Assembly (NCBI GenBank): GCA_946497905.1 | Contig: CAMMMI010000038.1 | Location: 1-16,229 of the forward strand | Direction of reading: 5' to 3' | Length of the DNA stretch: 16,229 bases | DNA from: an uncultured Clostridium sp. | Lineage (GTDB): Bacteria > Bacillota > Clostridia > TANB77 > CAG-508 | Part shown: piece after piece, positions 1-8,648 of the stretch | Layout of the letters: each line of letters starts with the position of its first letter | Numbering within the stretch: the stretch's first letter is position 1 | Notes under the pieces: model-generated | What the model saw: the letters and a program-made list of their open reading frames with translations, nothing else | Database searches by the model: none | What the model was told of the DNA's origin: nothing | Translations under genes and position numbers: made by a program

Positions 1-109
1 ATTTTAGAATTTATTTATTCTGTAATGTTAACCGAATAATTACTAAAATTTATATCTATATCTTTCTTAAATAACGTAAAAAATAAAATATAATAATTGT
101 ATAAAATTT

Positions 110-140
110 TACCAATTTTGGACACGTCCCCAAATTGGTA
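110..140. terminator. Hairpin with GGGGACG core downstream of the transglutaminase-like gene
   Basis: Nine-base inverted repeat (110-118 with 132-140) enclosing a GGAC-AC-GTCC palindrome (120-129). It lies about 40 bases beyond the stop of the minus-strand gene. A second CGTCCCC copy (GGGGACG on the minus strand) sits at 168-174, six bases past that stop. The position fits a terminator of the minus-strand gene, although the T-run after the stem is broken. Bases 1-109 show no gene or clear signal. Confidence 0.5.
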
Positions 141-179
141 AATTGATAAATTTATAGAAAAAAAGGGCGTCCCCTTTTC

Positions 180-1298
180 CTAAATTTCTGGATAATTAAA
201 TATTTTTCCTCCTTCAGTAAATTGTCCACTGGCAAAATGATCTGTATTAAATTCATCCGCACTTTTCAAAAAATATTTATATCTAGAAGATTGGCTTGCT
301 GTGCCACCTCCTACAACTACTGGATCATCCCATGTTGTATCTACTGCATACCATTTTCCATTTAATTGTACATAGTTCCAAGCATGATTTTCTGATTTTC
401 CTTGCGTATTTGTTGCTTTTCCTACTACTAATACACATGGTATATCCATATTATCTAAAAGATATTTAAATGCTCTTGCATAGCCTTCACAAACCGCTTC
501 TTTATTTATTAATGCTCCATAAATATTATATATATGTTGTTTCGATATTGAAGAATCATATGTTACATTATCTACTAGGTAATCATGTACCATTTTTATA
601 TCATCATATGTGTTTCCTGTCTTATTTTGTATAATTGAATTTTTTATTCTTTCTAATTGTGTTATTGCATTATCTACCTGCTCTCTTGTTGAAAATTCAT
701 CAGATAAATAATTTGTTTGATTTCCATTATTTATATAAACATTATATGTTACATTTCTTCCTGATGTAATTGTTTCTATGTTTAAATACATCTTATTAGG
801 ACTTAAATAAAAAATGTCTGGATTATCATATGTATATGCCTCTATTGCTGATTGATAATAATCTCCTAATATATCTTGTCCTCCATTTTGACTTAATACA
901 TTTGAAAATGTATTGCCTAATTCTATTTTATATGTTCCTGATTTCATGTTTTCTTTGTTACTTTCAAATGCTCTATATATTATTTTTGAATATTCTTCTA
1001 ATTGGTTATAAAAATATTTGTCTACATTAACATTACTATAATCTACATTATTATTTCGTCCATTGTTTGTTCCTTCTATATCATTTAATGAGTTTTCTAT
1101 TACTCCTGGTGCTTTTACTTCATTTTCAATTGTACCTACTGATGTGTCATCATTTAAATTTGTTTTAAAATCCTCTGCTACAACTGGTTTTTGCATATTT
1201 GATAATTCATCATATATTATATATCCAAAAATCCCTACTACACCTATTATCCCTAATACAATTAAAATCATTATTATTGTTGAAATTTTATCTCTCAT
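180..1298 (-). CDS. Membrane-anchored transglutaminase-like (papain-fold) protein
   Basis: A 372-residue protein with one N-terminal membrane segment (about residues 7-31), a low-complexity Asn/Asp-rich linker (about 40-95) and an extracytoplasmic domain. The C-terminal third matches the transglutaminase-like core: Cys270 in a VCEGYA motif, His305 in ENHAWN and Asp320 in VDTTWDD form the expected catalytic triad. Such Firmicute proteins are usually annotated as transglutaminase-like peptidases or cell-wall proteins; the substrate cannot be told from sequence. The start is supported by an AAAGGAT ribosome binding site about ten bases upstream. A TATAAT-like -10 lies at 1359-1364 on the minus strand, with no convincing -35. 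It is divergent from the germination operon and probably monocistronic. Confidence 0.85.
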   Translation of the reverse strand: MRDKISTIIMILIVLGIIGVVGIFGYIIYDELSNMQKPVVAEDFKTNLNDDTSVGTIENEVKAPGVIENSLNDIEGTNNGRNNNVDYSNVNVDKYFYNQLEEYSKIIYRAFESNKENMKSGTYKIELGNTFSNVLSQNGGQDILGDYYQSAIEAYTYDNPDIFYLSPNKMYLNIETITSGRNVTYNVYINNGNQTNYLSDEFSTREQVDNAITQLERIKNSIIQNKTGNTYDDIKMVHDYLVDNVTYDSSISKQHIYNIYGALINKEAVCEGYARAFKYLLDNMDIPCVLVVGKATNTQGKSENHAWNYVQLNGKWYAVDTTWDDPVVVGGGTASQSSRYKYFLKSADEFNTDHFASGQFTEGGKIFNYPEI

Positions 1299-1497
1299 AT
1301 TAATTTATATCCTTTCTGTATAATTTTTCAACATTTCACTTTTGTTCATATCATATTAATTATATCATTTTTTTGTGATAAAAAAAAGTATATTTTTTGC
1401 TTTTTTACAAATAATAAATATGAACATGTTATAATTTATACGTAAAAATTTATTTTTCTATAAATATATCATTAACAAATAAAAATACGAGGTTAAT

Positions 1498-3202
1498 ATG
1501 AGTTTTGATTTTAAAAATTTTGTAAAGTCTATTTTTACATACACTCCAGAAAAAGAATATAATTTTAATTTATCTGAAGATCCTAGTATTGATAATAAAA
1601 ATGTGGATAAACAAAATATAGAAACATCAGAAGATACAACTAAAATTTTTCAGAGTTCTACTGTAAATTTAGATTATATGAAAACTAAATATAATATCTT
1701 AATTAATAGTGATATTGTTCTTAGAGAATTTATTTTAAATGCTAAAGGTAAACAATATAAGGCTTTTATCGTTTATATTGATGGTATGGTGGATTCTCAG
1801 ATTATGGATGATTTTGTTTTAGAGCCTTTGATGATGAGAAACAAAAATAATTTGTATGATGGCCCTCAGAATAAAGTTATTTCAGAAGCTGTTACAAATA
1901 ATATTACTGTTAGAAAAGTTAAAAAATTTGATTTGTCTGAATATATAATGAATTGTTTAGTTCCACAAAATTCTATAAAACAAGTTTCTGATTTTGAAAA
2001 GGTAGCTTCTGGTATCAATTCACGGTAATTGTGCTTTATTTGTTGATACTCTAAGTATTGCTTTTGATATTGAAGTAAAAGGGTTTCAACAAAGGAGTGT
2101 TGAAAAGCCAAGTAATGAAATAGTTATTAAAGGTCCTCATGAAGCTTTTGTTGAAAATATTAGAACAAATACATCTTTATTAAGAAGATACTCAAATACA
2201 GAGGAATTAGTCATTGAAAATTTAGAGATAGGTACAATTACAAAAACTAAATGTGCTCTTTGTTATGTTCAAAATATCACTAATAATGATTTAATTGCAG
2301 AGGTAAAGTATAGGCTAAACAATTTATCTATTGACTCTCTTCTTTCTGCTGGTCAATTAGAACAATTAATTTCTGATTCTAATACTCTTGATGTACCACA
2401 AGTTTTGTCTACAGAGAGACCTGATAAAGCTGTTACTTATTTATTAGCAGGAAGAGTTATTGTAATTGTTAATGGTTCTCCTTATGCATTAATTATGCCA
2501 GCTATTTTAATTGATTATCTTGGCTCTCCTGATGATAAAAATTTAAAACCTAGTTTTTCTAATTTTTTAAAAGGTATTCGTGTTTTAGCAGCTTTTATTA
2601 CTTTACTTCTACCTGGTCTTTATGTTGCTATTACTAGCTTTCATGAGGAGCTTTTGCCAACAGAATTACTATTTTCTATTTTGGCATCAAGAGAGAATGT
2701 TCCTTTTCCTATAATAGTTGAGATTTTGATGATGGAGATATCTTTTGAATTAATAAGAGAAGCTGGCTTAAGAGTTCCTTCTCCTATAGGTCCTACAATA
2801 GGGATTGTTGGTGCTTTAGTATTAGGCCAAGCCGCTGTTTCTGCTGGTATAGTAAGTCCTATATTGATTATAATAGTTGCAATCACTGGTATCGGTTCTT
2901 TTGCAATTCCTGATTTTTCTTTTGGTTTTCATTTAAGAATTACTCGTTTCTTATTTATTTTATTAGGATATATTGCAGGTTTTTTAGGAATTGCTTTAGG
3001 ATTGTTTATCTACACTTCTTATTTAGTAGAAACAAAATCTTTTGGGGTTTCTTATACTCTTGGTCTTTCTCCATTAGATAATGTAAAAGGTAATAATTAT
3101 TATTTACCACCTATTTGGAAGAGAGAATTTAGAGCTTCATTTTTGAATACTAAAAAGCCCAAAAAGCAAAGTAAAATTTCTATGATGTGGAAATATAAAT
3201 AA
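1498..3202 (+). CDS. gerA: Spore germinant receptor A subunit (GerA family), joined by a +1 frameshift at 2023
   Basis: Two adjacent frames encode one GerA-family protein. Frame one runs from ATG 1498 (GAGG ribosome binding site) to TAA 2026-2028. The second frame is open from before 2012 to 3202. Omitting C2023 joins SDFEKVASGINS to GNCALFVDTLSIAF, giving a 567-residue protein of normal length. The rest of the family pattern is intact: KGPHEAFVENIRTNTSL, STERPDKA, the SPYALI segment, and several membrane helices in the C-terminal half including ELIREAGLRVPSPIGPTIG. The A subunit sits in the inner spore membrane and forms the nutrient receptor with B and C. No other lesion is visible, so decay looks unlikely; recoding at the in-frame CGG or a base-call error are the alternatives. 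First gene of a four-gene operon. The symbol is family-level only. Confidence 0.85.
2020..2026 (+). other. +1 frameshift site in gerA, TCACGGT, with CGG in the zero frame
   Basis: Zero-frame reading is TCA-CGG-TAA (Ser-Arg-stop). Skipping C2023 gives TCA-(C)-GGT-AAT-TGT, that is Ser-Gly-Asn-Cys, and restores the conserved glycine of the GerA family. CGG is codon 176. The stop codon follows it directly. No strong Shine-Dalgarno-like stimulator is visible just upstream. Confidence 0.75.
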
Positions 3203-3223
3203 TATAGAATGGAGGTTTTTATA

Positions 3224-4348
3224 ATGATAAAGTCAAAATTTACTACTGTAGAAGCAATTATGCTTGTTTTAACTATATTTTTAACTCCTTCTATTTTATC
3301 TATGCCTAAAAATTTGATAGATACAACAAGATCTTCTATTTTAATTAATATTGTTTATGTTACAATTATTGCGATTTTTATTGCTATACTGATTTATAGA
3401 TTATTAAAGAATTTTCCTAGTTATGACATTATTGATATTTCTGAATATTTAGGTGGAAAGTGCTTTAAATCTATTATTGGTACTATTTTTATTTTGTATT
3501 TTCTAATAAGTTCTTCTATTTTACTTAGAAATTTTTGTGAATGTCTAAAAATGGTTTATTATCCAATGACAAGTGTAGTTTTTATTATATTAGCTTTTAT
3601 AATTGCAACCTGTTTGAGTTCAAAACTAGAATTCTCAACAGCTGTTAAGGTTAATGTTATTGTTTTACCATTATTAGTTATTTCCGTTTTATTTATATTT
3701 TTTGCTAATATAAAAAACTTTTCTTTTGAAAATGTATTTCCTATTTTAGGAGAAGGTGTTTATAATACTTTCATTATAGGACTTGGTAATTTAGGTGCTT
3801 TTTTAGGAATTATTATTCTATATTTTTTACCACCATATTTAAAAAAGCCTGAAGATATGAAAAAAATTGCTATTACTACAACTATTATAGCTGGTATTTA
3901 TATCTTATTTTGTGTTTCTATAATTCTATTTATGTTTAGATTTTTGCTAAATGTTGATGAAGTTATGCCACTTTATTATACTACTAGATATATAGAATTT
4001 GGAGACTTCTTCCAAAGGCTTGAATCATTTTTCCTATTTATTTGGATTTTAGTTTTGACATCTTTTGTAACTATTAATATCAAATTGTCTATGGATATAT
4101 TTAAAAAACTTACTAATACAAAAAATATTAGTCCTATGGTATATAGTTTTGGATTAATAATTTTTGCAATAGCTATTTTTCCAAAAGATTATGCTGTTTC
4201 AAAATTTATTGAGAGCACACTTTATAGTTATTGGACCTTTGGTATTTCTTTTGCTCTAGGAATTGGAATATTAATTTTTGCTAATTTAAAAAAGAGGAAA
4301 AATGCACATCTTCCAAAACAAAAGGAGGTTTTAGAAGCAAATGAATAA
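3224..4348 (+). CDS. gerB: Spore germinant receptor B subunit (GerB/endospore germination permease, APC superfamily)
   Basis: About 374 residues with roughly ten hydrophobic helices and the FQRLESFFLFIW segment typical of GerB-family permeases. The family belongs to the APC superfamily and acts in the spore inner membrane, where the B subunit is thought to form the nutrient-binding pocket. The frame is open from an ATG at 3209, but the ribosome binding site GGAGG (3211-3215) lies within that extension and is correctly placed for ATG 3224, so 3224 is the likely start. It begins 21 bases after gerA ends and overlaps gerC by eight bases, so translational coupling is likely. The C-terminal tail is lysine-rich. 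Intact, with no in-frame CGG. Confidence 0.93.
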   Translation: MIKSKFTTVEAIMLVLTIFLTPSILSMPKNLIDTTRSSILINIVYVTIIAIFIAILIYRLLKNFPSYDIIDISEYLGGKCFKSIIGTIFILYFLISSSILLRNFCECLKMVYYPMTSVVFIILAFIIATCLSSKLEFSTAVKVNVIVLPLLVISVLFIFFANIKNFSFENVFPILGEGVYNTFIIGLGNLGAFLGIIILYFLPPYLKKPEDMKKIAITTTIIAGIYILFCVSIILFMFRFLLNVDEVMPLYYTTRYIEFGDFFQRLESFFLFIWILVLTSFVTINIKLSMDIFKKLTNTKNISPMVYSFGLIIFAIAIFPKDYAVSKFIESTLYSYWTFGISFALGIGILIFANLKKRKNAHLPKQKEVLEANE

Positions 4349-5564
4349 TTTGTTAAAAAAATTTTTTATTATAATCCTAATTATTGTGTTCCTTATTGCA
4401 TTTTCTTCATCTTATCAATCCTCTAATATTGGAAATGTAGCTGTTGTTGTGGCAATGGGATTTGATATATCTGATACCAATAATTTAAATATAACTTTTC
4501 AGTTTACTAATGCTTCATCTGTAAGTGATACTGGATCAAGTGAAAAAACTGAACCTACTTTATTTAGTATTGACGCTCCCTCTATTAGTAGTGCTATAAA
4601 TCTAATGAATACAAACATTGGAAAAGACGTGAATTTATCTCACTGTAAGTTAATTGTATTTTCAGAAGAATTGGCAAGTAGAGGAATTGAAGAAGAAATA
4701 TATACTCTATCAAATAATCCAGATGTTAGACCTTCTGCTAATATTGTTGTAAGTAAATCTACTGCTAAAACTTATATAGAAAATTCAAAGCCTACATTAG
4801 ATAATCTAATTACTAAATATTATGAAACATTTGTGAATTCAAGTCAATTTACAGGCTATAATTCTAATGCTACAATAGGAGATTTTTTCTATTCCATGAC
4901 TTGCGATGCTTGTGAACCTTATGCAATGCTTGGTGGAATTAGTAGCCAGAACTCTTCTTCTTTATCTAATTCAAGTTCACCAACAGATAATACTATTAAA
5001 TCTACTTTTAGTCCCGCTTCTGGTCAATATATATCAGAAAATACTGGTCTTGCTGTATTTAAAGGTTCTACTTTTGTAGGTGAATTGAATGAGATTGAAA
5101 ATTTATGTTTTATGATTGTTGATAATAAACTTAGTGGCTTTTTGGTTTCTATTCCCAATCCTCTAAAAAATGATTCTTTTATTGATGTATATATGACTCC
5201 TGTATTGAATACAAAAGTGGATGCAAAAATAGTTAATGATTCCCCTTTTATCTCTATTGATTGTAATTTTTCTGGAAGAGTATATTCTATAGATGAAAGT
5301 GTTAATTATTCTGATATTGATACTTTAAAACAAATATCTAACTCATGTAATAGTTATTTGGAGTCTATTTTGTCAGATTATTTATATAAAACATCTAAAG
5401 AATTAAATGCTGATATTAACAAATTAGGTAAATTTATTAGAAAAAACTTTTTAACTGAATCTGATTATCAAAATTATAATTGGTCTAGTAAATATAAAGA
5501 TACTTTTTTTGATATTGATGTTGATTGCTCAATAAAATCTTCATTTTTATTAACTAGAACTTAA
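4341..5564 (+). CDS. gerC: Spore germinant receptor C subunit (Ger(x)C family), without a lipobox cysteine
   Basis: 407 residues of the Ger(x)C family. Recognisable parts are an N-terminal strand region (GNVAVVVAMGFDIS), the segment EEIYTLSNNPDVRPSANIVV, and the C-terminal domain with ESILSDYLYKTSKELNADI. Family members are normally lipoproteins exported by a signal peptide ending in a Leu-x-Gly-Cys lipobox. Here the hydrophobic N-terminus (residues 7-22) is followed by SSSYQSSN and there is no cysteine in the first 40 residues, so this C subunit may be tethered by an uncleaved helix instead. The serine-rich stretch around residues 200-220 is a probable linker. GGAGG at 4323-4327 within the gerB end sets the start. 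Confidence 0.92.
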   Translation: MNNLLKKFFIIILIIVFLIAFSSSYQSSNIGNVAVVVAMGFDISDTNNLNITFQFTNASSVSDTGSSEKTEPTLFSIDAPSISSAINLMNTNIGKDVNLSHCKLIVFSEELASRGIEEEIYTLSNNPDVRPSANIVVSKSTAKTYIENSKPTLDNLITKYYETFVNSSQFTGYNSNATIGDFFYSMTCDACEPYAMLGGISSQNSSSLSNSSSPTDNTIKSTFSPASGQYISENTGLAVFKGSTFVGELNEIENLCFMIVDNKLSGFLVSIPNPLKNDSFIDVYMTPVLNTKVDAKIVNDSPFISIDCNFSGRVYSIDESVNYSDIDTLKQISNSCNSYLESILSDYLYKTSKELNADINKLGKFIRKNFLTESDYQNYNWSSKYKDTFFDIDVDCSIKSSFLLTRT

Positions 5565-5583
5565 AAATTAGGGAGGTTTTTGT

Positions 5584-5766
5584 ATGTTAACTACTTTTGA
5601 ATATTTATTTTTTGTTTTGTTTACGATTTTTGCTTTTACAAAGGCTTTGTCTTATGGTATTTATGAAATAAAACAGGAGAATAATAAGATTGGTGGAATT
5701 TTTGTTATTTTAGTGGGGCTTTTTGCTAGTATTATTAGTAATGTTGCTTTGTTTTTTAATAAATAA
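5584..5766 (+). CDS. Small two-helix membrane protein, candidate germinant-receptor D subunit
   Basis: 60 residues with two hydrophobic segments (about 5-25 and 36-57) joined by a short charged loop containing YEIKQENNK. A strong GGGAGG ribosome binding site lies eight bases before the ATG, 19 bases after gerC, so it is the last gene of the operon. Small two-helix proteins (D subunits) encoded in or near gerABC operons of Bacillus species are known to modulate germination. Size, topology and position fit; I do not recognise the sequence itself, so the assignment rests on context. Confidence 0.65.
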   Translation: MLTTFEYLFFVLFTIFAFTKALSYGIYEIKQENNKIGGIFVILVGLFASIISNVALFFNK

Positions 5767-5775
5767 AGTTTTTGA

Positions 5776-5841
5776 GAACAATAGCGGGCTTTTTTAACAT
5801 TTTCTCTGTTTATGATATTTCAAAAGCCCGCGTCATTGTTC
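5776..5841. terminator. Bidirectional terminator between the ger operon and rnr
   Basis: Long imperfect inverted repeat: GAACAAT-A-GCGGGCTTTT (5776-5793) against its complement (5822-5841) with a two-base bulge and a loop of about 28 bases. T-runs lie inside the arms (TTTTTT after GCGGGC on the plus strand). It lies between converging genes, so it can serve both. Confidence 0.65.
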
Positions 5842-5847
5842 GTACGC

Positions 5848-5871
5848 CAAATTTTACTTTAGTAAAATTTG
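5848..5871. repeat. Eleven-base perfect inverted repeat next to the terminator
   Basis: CAAATTTTACT (5848-5858), TT, then AGTAAAATTTG (5861-5871). It is followed by GAGCGAAGCGATGTTC (5884-5899), which runs to the rnr stop. Together with the neighbouring terminator this makes a structured cassette of about 125 bases. Function unknown; it may be part of the rnr terminator. Confidence 0.5.
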
Positions 5872-5904
5872 TGTGCATTTGTTAGAGCGAAGCGATGTTC
5901 TTTT

Positions 5905-8028
5905 CTATTTTTCTAATAATTCAAAATCTACTTGTCTTAGCAATTTACTTGCATTTTTTACTTTTATTTCTACCTTATCACCTATTTTATAAATTTTATT
6001 AGTTCTTTCTCCTATTAGCCTTTTCCTGTCTTCATCATAAATAAAATATTCATTTCCTAAATCTTCAAATCTAATCAAGCCTTCAACTGTATTTTCTAAT
6101 TGGACAAACATTCCAAATGATGTTATAGATGATATTATTCCCTCATACTCTTCACCAATCCTGCTTTCCATGTATTCAGCCTTTTTGATATCTTCTGCTT
6201 CTCTTTCTACTTTTGTTGCAATTTTTTCCCTTTCAGATGATTGGTTAGCTCTATCTTTTGCATATTCATTGTATATATCAATCCATTTTTCTGGTATATC
6301 ATAATTATTTTCTATATACTCTGATATTATTCTATGTATAAACAAGTCTGGGTATCTTCTAATTGGTGATGTAAAATGGCAATAATATTTACTTGCAATT
6401 CCAAAGTGTCCTTTATTTTCTGCTTCATATCTAGCTAATTTTAATGTCCTTAATATCAAATTAGAAACTACCTTTTCTTCTTCTTTTCCTTTTACTTCTT
6501 CTAAAATTTTTGAAAATTCTTTTGAATGCATATTATCTTTATTTGCTTTTATTTTTAATCCAAAATTAAATAAAAATTTATTTAACTCTTGAACTTTTTC
6601 TAAATCTGGCTTTTCATGTACTCTATAAATAAATGGTGCTTCTATCCAATAAAATTTTTCTGCTATTGCTTCATTTGCTGATAACATAAATTGCTCTATT
6701 ATTTCATTTGCAAAACTAGTTTCATATTTTGATATATTTTTTACTTTTCCATCAATATCTAATTCTATTTTACTTTCTGGTATATCTAAATTTAAATATC
6801 CTTTTTCTAACCTCTTATTTTTTAATATTTGTGCTAATTCTTCCATTAGCTTGAATTCTTTTATATATTTTTCATATCTTTTTACTATTTTTTCATCTGA
6901 ATTATCTAATATTGATTGAATATCAGTATAAGACATCCTTTCTGTAACTTTTATTATTCCTTTTACTATTTCTGATGTTATTATATTTCCTTTATTATCT
7001 ATTTCCATTATACAAGATAATGTAAATCTATCTTCACCTGCATTCAAACTACAAATACCATTTGATAATTCTCTTGGTAGCATTGGTATTACTCTACCTA
7101 GCATGTATATACTTGTTCCTCTTAATAATGCTTCTTTATCTAATAAACTTCCCTCTTTTACATAATGGCTAACATCCGCGATATGAACTTCTAATTTATA
7201 ATTTCCGTTATCTAATTTTTCTACTCTTACTGCATCATCTAAATCTTTTGCATCTTCACCATCTATTGTAAAAATATTTCTATCTCTAAAATCTACTCTA
7301 TTTGGAATATCTTTTTTATCAACTTGAGTTCCACATCTTTTAGCTTCCTCTACTACTGGTTCTGGAAACACTGATGGCAAATTATATTCTTTAATAAGTG
7401 AAAGCATGTCAACTCCTGCTTCATTTACATTACCTAATACTTCTATAATTTTTCCTTCTGCTTTTTTACCATTTTGAGGATATTTTGTAATTTTTACTAA
7501 TACTTTATGATTATTCCTTGCTTTTCCAAAATCTTTTTTTGATATAAAAATATCTGTTCCAAAATTTTTATCATCTGGTACTACAAATCCAAATGTTTTA
7601 TTGTTTTGAAAAATTCCAACTACTGTATCTTTTTCATGCTTCAATATTCTTACAACTTTTGCTTCTGCATTTTTTACTTTGTTCTTTTCTTCTATAATCT
7701 CTATTAAAACTCTATCTCCATTTAGGGCATTTAATGAATTTTCTTTGGAAATATATATTTCGTCATCTTCTCCTTCTAGCCTTACAAATCCAAACCCTTT
7801 TTGGTTTTTTCTATATATTCCATCATAATATACTTTATCAACTAGTTTGTAACGATTCTTCCTATTCTTTTGTATTTTTAGTTCAAGTTCTAATTCTCCT
7901 AAAACTTCTAGAAAATCGTTGTATTCTTTTTTAGGTACTCTCATAATTATGGCTATTTCTTTAGCCTTGAGCGGTACATAGTCCTCATCTTTCATTAAAC
8001 TAAGTATTTTCTGTTTTTGTTCTTCCAA
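5905..8028 (-). CDS. rnr: Ribonuclease R (RNB family exoribonuclease)
   Basis: 3'-to-5' exoribonuclease that degrades structured RNA and takes part in rRNA quality control and, in many bacteria, trans-translation. Domain order, numbered from the longest possible reading (713 residues from TTG 8044-8046), is an N-terminal winged-helix segment, two cold-shock domains (about 75-205, with KGFGFVRL and TFGFVVPDD), the RNB domain from about 250 with the metal-binding IDGEDAKDLDDA motif (261-272), and a C-terminal S1 domain (GIISSITSFGMFVQLENTVE). I prefer TTG at 8028 because AAAGGA (8042-8037) stands nine bases before it, while the upstream TTG has no ribosome binding site. The product is then 707 residues. 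It follows secG, a common Firmicute order. Confidence 0.93.
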   Translation of the reverse strand: MEEQKQKILSLMKDEDYVPLKAKEIAIIMRVPKKEYNDFLEVLGELELELKIQKNRKNRYKLVDKVYYDGIYRKNQKGFGFVRLEGEDDEIYISKENSLNALNGDRVLIEIIEEKNKVKNAEAKVVRILKHEKDTVVGIFQNNKTFGFVVPDDKNFGTDIFISKKDFGKARNNHKVLVKITKYPQNGKKAEGKIIEVLGNVNEAGVDMLSLIKEYNLPSVFPEPVVEEAKRCGTQVDKKDIPNRVDFRDRNIFTIDGEDAKDLDDAVRVEKLDNGNYKLEVHIADVSHYVKEGSLLDKEALLRGTSIYMLGRVIPMLPRELSNGICSLNAGEDRFTLSCIMEIDNKGNIITSEIVKGIIKVTERMSYTDIQSILDNSDEKIVKRYEKYIKEFKLMEELAQILKNKRLEKGYLNLDIPESKIELDIDGKVKNISKYETSFANEIIEQFMLSANEAIAEKFYWIEAPFIYRVHEKPDLEKVQELNKFLFNFGLKIKANKDNMHSKEFSKILEEVKGKEEEKVVSNLILRTLKLARYEAENKGHFGIASKYYCHFTSPIRRYPDLFIHRIISEYIENNYDIPEKWIDIYNEYAKDRANQSSEREKIATKVEREAEDIKKAEYMESRIGEEYEGIISSITSFGMFVQLENTVEGLIRFEDLGNEYFIYDEDRKRLIGERTNKIYKIGDKVEIKVKNASKLLRQVDFELLEK

Positions 8029-8168
8029 ATTTATCTTTCCTTTCAATTTTTATTATATTTAATCTTAGTAGACTATTTCTTGCTTGGAAATAGTGAAATG
8101 TAGTAATATCAATTTTAAAAATTTTATTAAACAATGTGTCTTTAATTTTCATAACTCCCTAAAGCACC

Positions 8169-8209
8169 AAAAAGGACAGTCTATTCCTCTAATAAAAACC
8201 GTCCCTTTT
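8169..8209 (-). terminator. Intrinsic terminator after secG
   Basis: On the minus strand, arms 8209-8198 and 8180-8169 pair over 12 positions with two G-U wobbles and are followed by a run of T. In plus-strand RNA the wobbles become mismatches, so it acts for secG, whose stop lies four bases away. It may cause partial termination before rnr. The arm carries the same GGGACG core as the elements at both ends of the window. Confidence 0.75.
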
Positions 8210-8212
8210 ATA

Positions 8213-8461
8213 TTATGCCATATATATTATTCCTAATGCAATTGTTAATATAGCAAATACAATTGATAATATGACTGTCCATTTTTTTTGTTTTCCTTCT
8301 TTAGTTCTTCCTTTATTTTTTTCAAAAAAATTGTTTGTTGAAGATCCTGTTATTGTCGAAGATAAACCTGCGTCTTCTTTTGATTGTATTAATGCTAATA
8401 TAATTAATGCTATTGCAACTATAAAGTATATTACAATCAGTATTCCTTTTGCTATTTCCAT
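8213..8461 (-). CDS. secG: Preprotein translocase subunit SecG
   Basis: 82-residue protein with two membrane helices (about 4-24 and 60-81) separated by a polar loop with GLSSTITGSSTNNFFEK, the characteristic SecG loop. SecG is the small auxiliary subunit of the SecYEG channel in the cytoplasmic membrane. The start is fixed by TAGGAGG about nine bases upstream. It has its own good promoter and is followed by a terminator and then rnr. Confidence 0.93.
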   Translation of the reverse strand: MEIAKGILIVIYFIVAIALIILALIQSKEDAGLSSTITGSSTNNFFEKNKGRTKEGKQKKWTVILSIVFAILTIALGIIYMA

Positions 8462-8505
8462 TTATTTATTCCTCCTAACGGCTTTTCTCTTTTTTATACT
8501 TATGT

Positions 8506-8534
8506 ATTTTAACACATATTTATATAAAATGCAA
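8506..8534 (-). promoter_or_regulatory. secG promoter
   Basis: On the minus strand, -35 TTGCAT (8534-8529), a 17-base spacer ending TGTGT, and -10 TAAAAT (8511-8506), about 45 bases before the secG start. Confidence 0.6.
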
Positions 8535-8555
8535 TTGTTTTAAAAAATATTTTTA

Positions 8556-8579
8556 TGTAATAGAGGATACTCTATTACA
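8556..8579. terminator. Perfect ten-base inverted repeat between the pseudouridine synthase gene and secG
   Basis: TGTAATAGAG (8556-8565), loop GATA, CTCTATTACA (8570-8579). On the minus strand it is followed by TAAAAATATTTTTT, so it could be the terminator of the RluA/methyltransferase unit ending at 8649. A weaker hairpin (CCAATA/TATTGG, 8608-8621) lies between. Confidence 0.5.
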
Positions 8580-8648
8580 ATTCACAGCGATATCAAGGAT
8601 AATAATACCAATAAATATTGGATTTTTCGGCTCAATACATAATACTAC

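Noticed and set aside
1063..1323. 86-residue plus-strand open frame opposite the transglutaminase-like gene
   Set aside because: Shadow of the minus-strand gene with no start signals.
1404..1435. Promoter for the ger operon (TTTACA and TATAAT)
   Set aside because: The spacing is 20 bases, and no good sigma-G pattern could be identified either.
1498..3202. Two separate genes (176 and 265 residues) instead of one gerA
   Set aside because: The second frame is open well before its first ATG at 2405, continues the GerA family sequence directly from the first, and no ribosome binding site precedes ATG 2405.
8000..8152. Small minus-strand ORF from ATG 8152 between secG and rnr
   Set aside because: Its ribosome binding site is too close to the ATG, it overlaps rnr in another frame, and the composition is plain AT-rich intergenic sequence.
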